From Arachidicoccus sp. (GTDB lineage Bacteria; Bacteroidota; Bacteroidia; Chitinophagales; Chitinophagaceae), in NCBI GenBank assembly GCA_028283605.1, contig JAPWKH010000032.1:1-64000 (forward strand): a stretch of 64,000 nucleotides of DNA, in the 5' to 3' direction. This document shows positions 34,084-43,300 of this stretch, piece after piece. The notes beneath the pieces are model-generated. The model saw only the letters and a program-made list of their open reading frames with translations, ran no database searches and had not been told where the DNA came from. A program made the translations under genes and the position numbers. Each line of letters begins with the position of its first letter. Position 1 is the first letter of the stretch.

Positions 34084-35241
34084 TTATTGCAAAACAGTTA
34101 CAATATTATTTTCCACTTTAAAACGTATTCCGCTTAATTCAAGAACTTTTAAAACCTCCTGTAAATTTTGACCCATTGAAGTGCTTCCGGAAAAACGAAT
34201 ATGATTGTCTGTTCCATTTTCATATTTCACTTCTACTCCATACCATCTTTTAATTTGTCTCATTATAGTGCTTAGCTCAGTATTATCAAACATAAACTTT
34301 TCTTTCATCCAAGCAACAGTAAGTGTAGTGTCTACTGCTATTACATTTATTGTAGTTGTATTGTGAGCAGTAATTGCTTGTTGGCCTGGAGATATAATAG
34401 TTTGTTGCAACCCTGTTTTTACTTTTACTCTACCCTGTAATAATGTTGTTGCAATATATTGCTCGTCAGAATATGCATTAATGTTAAAGTGTGTACCCAA
34501 AACCTCTACCCGCTGCTCTCCCGCTTTTACCACAAATGGTTGGTGTTCTTTATGTACAATTTCAAAATATACTTCACCCTGAATTTCTACTAATCTCTCC
34601 TTACTATCAAATGAAATTGGGTATTTTATGGAAGAAAGTGAATTAAGCCAAACCTTACTACCATCTGGCAATTCTATTAAATATTGCCTGCATTTATCTG
34701 TAGATGCTACATTAAAAACAGAATTAGTTCCTTTCCCTTCGTAACTAATTTTCCCATCCTTTTTAATGACCTTAACCCCATTTTCTACAGCAATTACACC
34801 ATCATTTACAGAATCAAGCATAATTTTAGTATTATTTCCTAATGTTAAGATCAATCCTTTTTTTCCAGGTAAAATTGCTTTTGCAATAGTTCTAATTGGA
34901 GCACGATTATCATTTTTATAAAATAAGTATCCCAGTGTAATAAAAATGAAAACTAGTGCAGCATATTTAAATACTGTATAGTTTTTTGATTTTTCTCTTA
35001 TAATAGATATTTTTTTGGGTTCATTAGATATTTTTTTTCTTATTGATCTAAGTAATTTTTTTCTATGCAATTCCTTACTCTTTGCGATATCAGAGGGAAT
35101 AAATACAGGCATATCTTGGTCAGAATTATACCAAAAAGAATATTCTATCGCTTCTTTTTCAGTAATGGTTCCATTTAGCCATTTCGCCTCAAGTTCCCTT
35201 AACCGTTTTACGTTTTTTATATCTTGCATATTTCTATTCAT
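34084..35241 (-). CDS. FecR-family anti-sigma factor
   Basis: Inner-membrane regulator that passes the signal from the STN domain of SusC to the ECF sigma factor. Start set at ATG 35241; the track start is a TTG four codons upstream. About 385 residues: cytoplasmic anti-sigma region (about 1-85, EYSFWYNSDQD), one transmembrane helix (YAALVFIFITLGYLFY, about 90-110), FecR domain (about 140-290: IELPDGSKVWLNSLSSIKYP, VEIQGEVYFEI, FVVKAGEQRVEVLGTHFNINAY) and the C-terminal STN-interacting domain (FDNTELSTIMRQIKRWYGVEV). It lies between sigma and SusC genes in one direction. Confidence 0.93.
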   Translation of the reverse strand: MNRNMQDIKNVKRLRELEAKWLNGTITEKEAIEYSFWYNSDQDMPVFIPSDIAKSKELHRKKLLRSIRKKISNEPKKISIIREKSKNYTVFKYAALVFIFITLGYLFYKNDNRAPIRTIAKAILPGKKGLILTLGNNTKIMLDSVNDGVIAVENGVKVIKKDGKISYEGKGTNSVFNVASTDKCRQYLIELPDGSKVWLNSLSSIKYPISFDSKERLVEIQGEVYFEIVHKEHQPFVVKAGEQRVEVLGTHFNINAYSDEQYIATTLLQGRVKVKTGLQQTIISPGQQAITAHNTTTINVIAVDTTLTVAWMKEKFMFDNTELSTIMRQIKRWYGVEVKYENGTDNHIRFSGSTSMGQNLQEVLKVLELSGIRFKVENNIVTVLQ

Positions 35242-35329
35242 ATATATTATCAATCAAAAAAGAAAAAACCCTATATTATAATAAAAATAATTACACATAT
35301 TTTTTATTATAATATATGGTAAAGAATAT

Positions 35330-35896
35330 TTAAATGAAAAAAGAGATAAAAAAAATGCGTATTTTGGAACGAATTAATTTAAACGCTCTTGTAAGATGAG
35401 ATTCAACTGTTTTTTCGGAAATTTGTAGATGACTAGCTATTTTCTTATGAGAAAGTCCTTCTTCTCTACTTAGTTTATATATCAAGCGGCATTTTTCTGG
35501 CAAATTTGCAACTAGTTTATCTAACTTATCCTCTAGTTCTTCGAAACTCAGTTGAGATTCTAATGAGTAGTGATTTAATTTATTATTGTTGATTTCGTTT
35601 AAAATATTTTTTTTTCGGAATGTATCTTGATTTGCATTTATAATTTTATACTTTAATGCTGCAGCAAGATATAAGCCTAGTTTATTAGGAATTTTCAAAG
35701 TTGCTCTTCTTTTCCAAATATCTAGAAACAAATCTTGTATAATTTCTTCAGCTAGATAGCAATCCTTTAATTTGTTAGCAGCAACTATATATAACTTATC
35801 CCAATAACGATTGTAAATTTCAGTAAAAGACTCTTCGTCTGATATATTTAGTAAGGTTACAAGTTGTTCATCAGAATAGTTTTTATATAAATCCAT
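35330..35896 (-). CDS. ECF-type RNA polymerase sigma factor of the island Sus locus
   Basis: A 188-residue sigma-70 family protein of the Bacteroidota FecI-like group. Region 2: FTEIYNRYWDKLYIVAANKLKDCYLAEEIIQDLFLDIWKRR. Region 4: LVANLPEKCRLIYKLSREEGLSHKKIASHLQISEKTVESHLTRAF. It is the first gene of the FecR/SusC/SusD/DUF1735/TlpA/protease series and probably directs transcription of SusC onwards when FecR releases it. The last residues are very hydrophobic (IRIFFISFFI), a mild oddity. Confidence 0.94.
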   Translation of the reverse strand: MDLYKNYSDEQLVTLLNISDEESFTEIYNRYWDKLYIVAANKLKDCYLAEEIIQDLFLDIWKRRATLKIPNKLGLYLAAALKYKIINANQDTFRKKNILNEINNNKLNHYSLESQLSFEELEDKLDKLVANLPEKCRLIYKLSREEGLSHKKIASHLQISEKTVESHLTRAFKLIRSKIRIFFISFFI

Positions 35897-36063
35897 AATA
35901 AATTTTGCTAGATTCCTTATAAAATCAAAATTAATTTAAATTTAACTTCAATTATATTTTTTATTTAAAATGTAATTAGGTACATTGATTCATAATAAAT
36001 ATTTTAAATTAATAACTTTGAATACTTTGCTGATTGGCATTACCACAATAAAGGCATATATAT

Positions 36064-36555
36064 TTATATATTATTTTTCTTATATTGATACACGTTTTTC
36101 GGATGCCGGCACGTAAAAGATATCAGCAAATGCATGATATAATGGTTGCCTTGATATTGTGTGAGTGAATCCTTTACATATTCCAACAAATGTGCATCGG
36201 CGTCATTGCTGATATAACCCATACAATAAAAATTACCGTTCTCCACCCAAATACAACTTTTCTCGCAAGCATTTCTGCCTTTATCGATAATATAGAATCC
36301 CGGCACATCTGCTTTCAAATACGATAAAGCTTGCGCTACTTTTTCATTGTAAATTTCCGAGGGCTGACGGGCTGTACAAAGCAATTCATTTTTCTTGTCG
36401 ATAAGGCTGTATAATTCACAGCTACTCAATCTGCATAGAGATGCGCATAACCCGAAGCGCTTAATCAATTCACGCGGCTTATGAATACCGCCTTCCAGAG
36501 TGGTAAACACCTGCACAGGAAGATAGCTTTTATTGTACTTACCGATGGCTAACGT
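36064..36555 (-). pseudogene. 3' fragment of an exonuclease/GIY-YIG type nuclease gene
   Basis: The open frame runs from 36555 (track start 36516 is an internal GTG). LPVQVFTTLEGGIHKPRELIKRFGLCASLCRL, then ESP-like PSEIYNEKVAQALSYLKADVPGFYIIDKGRNACEKSCIWVENGNFYCMGYI and a final LLISFTCRHPKNVYQYK. This resembles the C-terminal region of Bacteroidota proteins in which a DEDDh exonuclease and a GIY-YIG domain are fused; the catalytic N-terminal domains are missing. A DEDDh head lies 13.5 kb away in the chimera at 22.7-23.0 kb. Attribution is from recalled family patterns and is not certain. Confidence 0.65.
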
Positions 36556-36563
36556 TTATAACC

Positions 36564-36989
36564 TTGCTGGTCTTCGTAAGCACAGGCAACACGTTTAAAG
36601 TTGCAACATTGTCGTTAATTGTTTTGTTGAAATTGATTGCTTATGACGACAGACCGGAGCATAGGCAAAAAGATGCAACAGACGTAGCCAATATCTTATT
36701 TCATTTGTTTGATTTAAATGAAAATTTCATTTACGATAATCATAGCGATTTGTTCGGCAGCGAAAATTCAACTTTACAAAGCATAAGCGCTGTTGTTATC
36801 GGCAGAGAGATAAAAAAAATTGCAAAAGATAATGAAACACTTGTGTTGAGATTGCAAGGAATCTTAGGTAAGCATATTTCATCAAAAGAAAAAAGCTTGT
36901 TTATACAGCAAATGGCTAAAGAAATTAATGCAGACCTTGAAACAATAACAGACCTTTTAAAAAATATGCAAGAGGGGTTTAATAATTGA
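36564..36989 (+). pseudogene. 3' fragment of a nucleotidyltransferase-like gene
   Basis: The track start is a TTG; recognisable sequence begins near residue 8 with NTFKVATLSLIVLLKLIAYDDRPEHRQKDATDVANIL, FIYDNHSDLF and VVIGREIKKIAKDNETL. This matches the C-terminal half of predicted nucleotidyltransferases (COG4849/AbiEii-like group); the N-terminal catalytic GS-x-D-x-D part is absent. The fragment lies head-to-head with the exonuclease tail, with the two breakpoints within about 30-60 nt. It is therefore a truncated remnant and not a working toxin or transferase. Confidence 0.6.
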
Positions 36990-37019
36990 TTTCAGAGAAT
37001 TAAAAAGAATGGATAATAG

Positions 37020-37125
37020 CTATCTGATTTCGATTTTTTCTTACATTTGTTTCTCTCTTACTTACTGTTGATAAGGATTTCAACCAATTTGAACATTGAT
37101 GAAATAGTTAACAGTAATCAGATAG
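37020..37125. repeat. 10-bp inverted repeat and orphan -7 box next to the right att site
   Basis: CTATCTGATT (37020-37029) and AATCAGATAG (37116-37125) are exact inverted repeats about 86 nt apart. Between them is TACATTTG (37042-37049), a consensus -7 box with no gene behind it before the orphan tRNA half. The place, just inside the island's right end, is where recombinase or excisionase arm sites often lie. The rest of 36990-37198 shows nothing. Confidence 0.4.
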
Positions 37126-37198
37126 GAAGGTAGTAAATATTAAATTTTATATTTTTTAAAAGATTGAAAATAAATATATTATTAATCAGCTTAGATTT

Positions 37199-37242
37199 CT
37201 GAAAATCCTTGTGTCGCCGGTTCGATCCCGGCTCACACCACG
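37199..37242 (+). repeat. attR: orphan 3' half of tRNA-Phe
   Basis: Exact 44-nt copy of 13566-13609, from the anticodon loop through T arm and discriminator. No 5' half precedes it, so it is not a gene. It marks the right boundary of the island. Confidence 0.88.
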
Positions 37243-37283
37243 AAGGCTGGAACTCAATGATAGCGATAGTTTCAGCCTTTTTT
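37243..37283 (+). terminator. Displaced chromosomal terminator of tRNA-Phe
   Basis: AAGGCTGGAACT and AGTTTCAGCCTT pair over 12 bp (one G-T) and are followed by a T-run. It is a diverged homologue of the hairpin at 13613-13650. The rest of the gap to 37485 shows nothing further. Confidence 0.8.
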
Positions 37284-37485
37284 CTTCTTTTAATATTTCA
37301 TCGGCACTTGTTTTAAGCTACCAAAAAAACAAATGTCAAATGCAACAATTACCTAATAACCATATGATCAAAAAGAATATTTTTTATACGCGTACCTTTC
37401 TATGCCGGAAAGGATAATCTTTCGCTTTCTTTTATAATACTTCGGTTAAAGATGATATTAGCAATTTATTTCATCAACACTCACA

Positions 37486-38661
37486 TTATTGCCAATTATA
37501 AAGCCTTACAAAATGCGGTCTGTATAGGTCTGCGCTACCTGCTGCATTAAAGTTTGCAGCAAAGTCATTGGGATTTGTATTGTATGCAATAACAAGTTCT
37601 CCTTGAGTAGATAGCGATTGATGCAGCGTAGTATTATAGGTAACGCCCCAACTAAAATCAGGAATGTAATAGATTGTTCGTCTGTTTGTAAACGGACCTG
37701 TCGGGCTGGTAGACTCCCAAAGATAAATCTGATGTCCGTATACAGCTCCTTGACTGATTATATAATATTTATTGTTCTTTTTGATGATATTCGGTAGCGT
37801 TTGTGCATCCTCCAAAACAGTATAGTTATCAGGATTATCTGCCCAACCATTGGCTGTAAGAAATTGCCAGTTGGCAGTCAAATCATGATTAGGCGCGCGT
37901 GCTATATGTAAATCATAAGCCAAGAAATTCTGAGTATTTCCATAGATGTATGTATAACCGTCATCGTCATCGAAAATACCTCCATCATAACTTATATCGC
38001 CGATAACCTTATTTTTTATTACCTGCTCTAAAGCCATATCCGGAGTGCTGAACACAGCTAAATCAGTGCCCGGGTGGTCTAAGCCGCCAGAACTGTTGTA
38101 TACCAGATGGCCTAATAAAAGCTGTAATTTTCCATTCAATATATGCCCATCCCCGGGCCAGTAAAGTTCTTTGGTATCATTAGATTCCAGATTGTCATAC
38201 ATCAACCACGTCTTACTGTTATTAAGCGTTCCCTGATTTAATTGAACAAAACTCTCGACAGATTTATTATACTGCAAAGCCGCTGCATTTCTAACAAACT
38301 TATTTAAAGCCGGATCGCGGTTTCGTGCGCCGTCTATCGTACCTATAAAGCTATCCTGAAAGGTCCATAGTGTAGTAGTATCATTAATCACGTGGGAATA
38401 ATTACCGTCGCCACCGTTCCATCCGGAATAGCGCGTAAGATATTTATCATACTGCAAATCTTCATAAGCCTGAACCGACGCATCCCATTTACCGGTATTT
38501 GGCAAAAGGCGTAATATGGACGTGTCTGTACGAAGATCAACTGCTGAATCGTTGTTTGATGTAGTGTCAACCGGCCTGTGGTACGGAGCAATGCCGTATT
38601 CATTTTTTAGACTGCACGATGAAATCAGCAATACTGAAATATATAAACTGACTCTTTTCAT
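37486..38661 (-). CDS. DUF5005-like secreted beta-propeller lipoprotein
   Basis: A 391-residue protein with lipoprotein signal (LYISVLLISSC, lipid Cys at about 16). The mature part looks like a five-bladed glycosidase-type propeller: YLTRYSGWNGGDGNYSHVI, TLWTFQDSFIGTIDGARNRD, NAAALQY, LGHLVYNSSGGL, and late blades LPNIIKKNNKYYIISQGAVYG and ELVIAYNTNPNDF. The SGWNGGDG and SFIG segments recall the DUF5005 domain encoded in Bacteroidota PULs. It is the last gene of the operon led by the ECF sigma gene at 52444 and starts 32 nt after the lectin-propeller gene. Enzymatic or binding role unknown. Confidence 0.72.
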   Translation of the reverse strand: MKRVSLYISVLLISSCSLKNEYGIAPYHRPVDTTSNNDSAVDLRTDTSILRLLPNTGKWDASVQAYEDLQYDKYLTRYSGWNGGDGNYSHVINDTTTLWTFQDSFIGTIDGARNRDPALNKFVRNAAALQYNKSVESFVQLNQGTLNNSKTWLMYDNLESNDTKELYWPGDGHILNGKLQLLLGHLVYNSSGGLDHPGTDLAVFSTPDMALEQVIKNKVIGDISYDGGIFDDDDGYTYIYGNTQNFLAYDLHIARAPNHDLTANWQFLTANGWADNPDNYTVLEDAQTLPNIIKKNNKYYIISQGAVYGHQIYLWESTSPTGPFTNRRTIYYIPDFSWGVTYNTTLHQSLSTQGELVIAYNTNPNDFAANFNAAGSADLYRPHFVRLYNWQ

Positions 38662-38693
38662 AAGAATTTACAATTAAAATTTACAAGATTATT

Positions 38694-40295
38694 TTACAAA
38701 CCTATTTGAGAATACGGTATCCGTATTCCTTTTACTCTGTAAAAATATGGGTCTAAATAACCGTCCTTACAATCTTTTACCCCGCATGCGGAAAAATTGA
38801 GACAATAAGTAACTAATAATTCATTATGCCCGTTATCAAACTCAGGATGAATTGCAGAGGTATAGTAACGCGCATAATTTCCATACAAGTATTCGCAGAT
38901 GGAATAAACTTTTTTACGCACACTAAATGGACCTGTCGGACTGTCGGAAACGGCAACATAGATATTTCGCGTACTGTCACAATTAAATCCCTGATCCATT
39001 GATATCAATATATATTTTCCGTGAACATATGCTACTGAAGCGGATGCTAATCCATCTGCTATTCTAGCAGAATCATCTCGCACAGGAGTTTCAGTCCATG
39101 AAGAGCCATTCCAAAATGTCCATGACTGAGGATCTGTAACAGTGAAGCGGGCAACGTAGACATTTAGCGTATATCCGTAATGAGTACCCATTGTTCCGAA
39201 CACATACACATATCTGTTGTTGGACTTTACCATCCCTGCTGCATAATTTATTCCTTTATAAGCACGCAGTACTCCGGGAACGGTACGTTTAACAGACCAT
39301 AGATGCTCTTCACTTTCCGTAAGATCGTATAATGATTGCCCCCTAACTTCTAAACCATCACCCTCGCCGCATTGCATATACACATGATTGCCGATTTCCA
39401 CACCCGCTGCGGGCCATGCAAATTCTGTGTTGGGCATCACATCACAAATCTGTTTCGGTCGATGTTGTGCGCTTCCTTCACGTATCATGTTTAACGTATG
39501 ATCGGGATTCCAATCTGCCACCGAAGGTTGAATCAAAACTGAGTTTCTGTAATGAAAATAATCGGTACATTTAAATTTGTGATTAGGTTGTAATGATTCG
39601 CCGTCCCATGCGTCTTGCGTTACCCAAAGAACTTTCCCTTTGTTAGCACCGTAATATAAAGGAATGGACATGCCTTCGTCAAATGCTACCGAGCCAGCAC
39701 TTCCGTTATTCCTATTAAAAAATTGTACGACCTCATCATCGCGATAAGTAACTGCGGGTTGCTGAATAAATGTCCATTGCTGATTTTTACTATCGTTTAG
39801 AGATTGAAGCGTTACAGCGGTATCTTCTGTTGCACTGCCGAGAGCGAGTCCTGTTTTCTTATTTATAATACGAAATCCATCAGAAGAATTAACACGCTGA
39901 ATGCTCCAAAGCTCTTCATTTATCAAGGAATCAGACTTGAAATATTGTTGCAGCTGCGTTCCGTAATCGGGAGCTTTCAGCATCTTGCCGCTAAAAACAT
40001 TTCTTATATAGTAATACTTTATATGATTGATTGTTTTATCATAAACAACATACCATTGCTGCCATCCTGCGACGTCGTCTTTATAACGCTCAGCTTTATT
40101 CAAAACGATTTTACTGCCGTCATTATATTTCTCATTATAAAAAATATTTCCTGCAACCTGCAAAAAACCTTTACTGAAATTATTTTGAATAATATATACG
40201 GCATAGCCTGCATCTATTTCTGCAGTATAGCTTCTTTTTGTGTTACTGAACCACAAAACCGATAAACAACATAAGAAGAAAGTTATTTTTATCAT
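38694..40295 (-). CDS. Secreted ricin-type lectin plus DUF4185-like beta-propeller protein
   Basis: Start set at ATG 40295; the track start is a TTG. About 533 residues: signal peptide (ITFFLCCLSVLWFS), a ricin-type beta-trefoil (about 20-160: QQWYVVYDKT, YYIRNVFSGKMLKAPD, GFRIINKKTGLALGS, NQQWTFIQQP) with the QxW motifs, and a five-bladed propeller (about 175-530: YYGANKGKVLWVTQDAWDG, FAWPAAGVEIGNHVYMQCGEG, SPTGPFSVRKKVYSICEY, NELLVTYCLNFS). It begins 14 nt after SusC2, so it is co-transcribed. The lectin probably holds the glycan and the propeller may be a glycosidase or a binding module; no catalytic assignment is possible by eye. Confidence 0.75.
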   Translation of the reverse strand: MIKITFFLCCLSVLWFSNTKRSYTAEIDAGYAVYIIQNNFSKGFLQVAGNIFYNEKYNDGSKIVLNKAERYKDDVAGWQQWYVVYDKTINHIKYYYIRNVFSGKMLKAPDYGTQLQQYFKSDSLINEELWSIQRVNSSDGFRIINKKTGLALGSATEDTAVTLQSLNDSKNQQWTFIQQPAVTYRDDEVVQFFNRNNGSAGSVAFDEGMSIPLYYGANKGKVLWVTQDAWDGESLQPNHKFKCTDYFHYRNSVLIQPSVADWNPDHTLNMIREGSAQHRPKQICDVMPNTEFAWPAAGVEIGNHVYMQCGEGDGLEVRGQSLYDLTESEEHLWSVKRTVPGVLRAYKGINYAAGMVKSNNRYVYVFGTMGTHYGYTLNVYVARFTVTDPQSWTFWNGSSWTETPVRDDSARIADGLASASVAYVHGKYILISMDQGFNCDSTRNIYVAVSDSPTGPFSVRKKVYSICEYLYGNYARYYTSAIHPEFDNGHNELLVTYCLNFSACGVKDCKDGYLDPYFYRVKGIRIPYSQIGL

Positions 40296-40309
40296 TGAAA
40301 AATAATTTA

Positions 40310-43300
40310 TCAAAATCCGATTTGCAACCCTAAAGTTACCACACGCTGATTCATATATGCATCACCCGCCGTATTGGACTGTACTTCCGGATCTTGCTGA
40401 TATTTTTTTGACACATTACTCCATGTTGCAATATTGTAAGAGCTAAAGTATAGTCTTGCATTATTAATTTTTAATGGTAACCATTTTGCAGGCAACTGAT
40501 ATCCGAATTCAATTGTTTTTAACCTGATATAATATGCATTCACCAACCAAAAATCCGACATATAAACAGCTGGGCTGTTTACTGTTGTAGGATTGGTTGT
40601 TAATCTTGGAAATTGGGCAGAAGCGGCAGTTTCGGTCGTCCACCTTTTTTCGTGAATAGGCTGAAACTGGCTTTGGAATGGTTCTATCGCAGTGCCAGTA
40701 AGCGCTAAGCTGTAATCGAATGCTCCTTGAAAAAGGAAGTTGATATAAAACCCTTTGTAGCTTAAATTAATCGGCAGCCCCAATGTAGTAGTCGGTAAAT
40801 TAGGATGACCGATTGCCTGCCTGTCATTCTCATCAATCACGCCATCGCCGTTCAAGTCTTTATATTTTAAATCACCAGCCTGAATAGGTATGGCGGTTGC
40901 GGGTTTTGCAACGGAAGCATTATTAACATCTTCCTGAGAATAAAAACCCTCATATACATATCCGAACGGCTGGTTTATAGGTTTTCCTGTTGCCGCCAGC
41001 CAGGGATAGCGTGGCGATGCTTCCGCTTCATACAAAATTTTGTTTTTTGCATAAGACCATACAAGCCCTATACTATAATTCATCGCACCGATTTTATCTT
41101 TATAAGTAATGGTTCCATCGAAACCGCGATTAACCGTTTTTGCTACATTCGTTGGCGATACACCGATTCCAAGAATTTCCGGAATGTCGCCGCGCGTTAC
41201 CAGCTGGTCATAACGATAATCCCTGAAGTAATCTGCCGTTACAGAAATTTTATCATTAAACACATTGAAATCAAGCCCTATATCAAGGCTTCTTTTCTTT
41301 TCCCAGGTAACATTATCATTACCCAACGAACCTTCATAGATAGTACCACGACTTTGCGGTGATTGACCAAAACTATAACCGCCGCCATCATAATATACTT
41401 GCTGGTATAAATACCTGTCACCTACTGCAACATCCGAACCTACAACACCATAAGACATTCTTAATTTAAATAAGCTAAATGCAGAAAGAATATTCTTCAT
41501 GAAATTTTCTTTCTTTAGATTCCATCCCAAGCCCACGGCAGGGAAAAAGCCAAATCTTTTGTTCGCATCAAACCGATCTGAACCGTTGTATGCAACATTA
41601 AAATCCAACAAATATTTCTGGTTGTAATCATACCCTATTTTATAAGAAAATCCCCTGAACTTTTGCGGCGCTGCTGCTATTACATAATTCTCATAATTCT
41701 CCTGATTCCATAGTAACAAAGAATTGATATGATGATTGCCGAATGCCACTGTATAATTCAGATATAACTGCATATTTACACGCTGATCTTTCAAATCTGT
41801 ATTTCCAATTGTTCGGTATCCTATTAATGTATATCCGCCGGAACTTACGCCGGTATTGAGTGTATATGTGCTATCCCTCGGGTCGAAATGGTAAGACGGC
41901 GGAAAAGCATAAGGCCGCGCAAGATTTAAAGTATTTTGCTCAACCCCTGCGTATGCCAGTCTTCCCGTTAAAGAAAGCCCCTTAACAATGAAATCCAATT
42001 TCTCATTAAATTGTACCAGCGAATTATAATCGGTTCTTCTTTGCCTGCTGTAACCGCCAGTTGCCAATCGCGCGTTTATTGTAGGCAGTTGGTCTTGCGT
42101 ATCGTACGCATAAGCGTAACTTCCGTTAGGATTCAGAAACGGCGCGGAATATGGATGATATTTGGTAAAATTATAAATATCGCTTGTTACATTCTGATTA
42201 TACGGCTGATTAATGTCGCCGAAGCGTGCCGTAAGATCGAGCCTTAAACTGAAGTTGTGCGTTACCTGTATATCGAGATTCGATCTTACGGTATATCTTC
42301 TGTAAAAATAATTGGTATTGACGCCGTCTTCATTAGTAGAAAAGTCCCGAACTTGGCCGTTCTGGCTAAATAATCCGCCAGATACAAAATACTTAACAGA
42401 AGCCGTACCACCGGAAATATCCAGATTGGTATTTGACTGTGTTGAGTAAGGCTTCATGATAGCTTTGTACCAGTCAATATCAGGATGTCCGTAAGGATCA
42501 TCGCCGCTCTTGAAGGCATCGAAATCGCTTTGATTAAAAGGCGCTACAAGATCGTCATTCTTATAGGCTTCATTGACCAATTCCGCAGTATTGTAGGCAT
42601 TTAAAAACTTAGGTGTTCTTACAGGTGTCTGCACGCCTGTTTCCTGAATAAGATTAAAATTCGGCCTTCCCAACTTCCCTCTGCGTGTGGTTACAATCAA
42701 TACGCCGTTGGCACCTTTAATACCATAGATAGCTGTTGTAGAAGCATCTTTCAGAATAGATATATTTTCAATTTCATTTACATTTATTTGCGCCAATTGC
42801 TCATAAGTATATTCAATATCGTCTACAATAATTAATGGCTGGTTACCGGCAGAATTCAAAGAACTTACACCCCTGATAAAATAATCGGACGCATCTTTTC
42901 CCGGTTGTCCCGAACGCTGTTGGGAAAAGAAACCGGGCAATCTTCCTGCGAGTGTGTTTTGCACACTGGAGGTGGGAATTCTTCTTATTTCATCTGCATT
43001 GATGGAAGCCACCGAACCAGTATTGGTAACTCTTTTAGTTGTGCCGAAACCAACAACTATCACATCATTTAAAGAACTATTTGCTTTGCTCAAAACAATA
43101 TTCAGCAACGATATTCCGCTTGTCGTAACTTGTTTAGTTTGGTAGCCTACAAGACTAACTATAACGGTATCGCTGTTAATCGTAATTGTAAAAAATCCGT
43201 TTTTATCGGAGTTGACATGGTTTTGCGGATGCGCTTTTTCATTTACAGTTACTTCCGGTAAAGGTCCGGCAGAATCCCGGACAAATCCTCTAATCGTTCT

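Larger units (their letters stand above)
13610..37242. mobile_element. Integrated genomic island of about 23.6 kb flanked by tRNA-Phe attachment sites, without integrase
   Basis: Bounds are set by the exact 44-nt tRNA-Phe repeat: the complete tRNA on the left and an orphan 3' half on the right. Between them are transposase remains, at least nine broken or partial genes and one intact ECF sigma/FecR/SusC/SusD/TlpA/protease locus. No tyrosine or serine recombinase, relaxase, conjugation or phage structural gene is visible, so the island is either decayed or moved by functions in trans (a CIME-like state). By eye the 24-36 kb part is more AT-rich than the left flank. The alternative, two successive insertions or a composite of several events, cannot be excluded. 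Confidence 0.75.

Noticed and set aside
36564-36989. Functional AbiEii-like toxin or toxin-antitoxin pair at the island end
   Set aside because: Only the C-terminal part is present, starting from a TTG with no catalytic motif, and no antitoxin gene is adjacent.
13610-37242. Prophage or conjugative element
   Set aside because: No terminase, capsid, tail, relaxase, VirB4/TraG-type ATPase or integrase sequence could be recognised in the ORFs.
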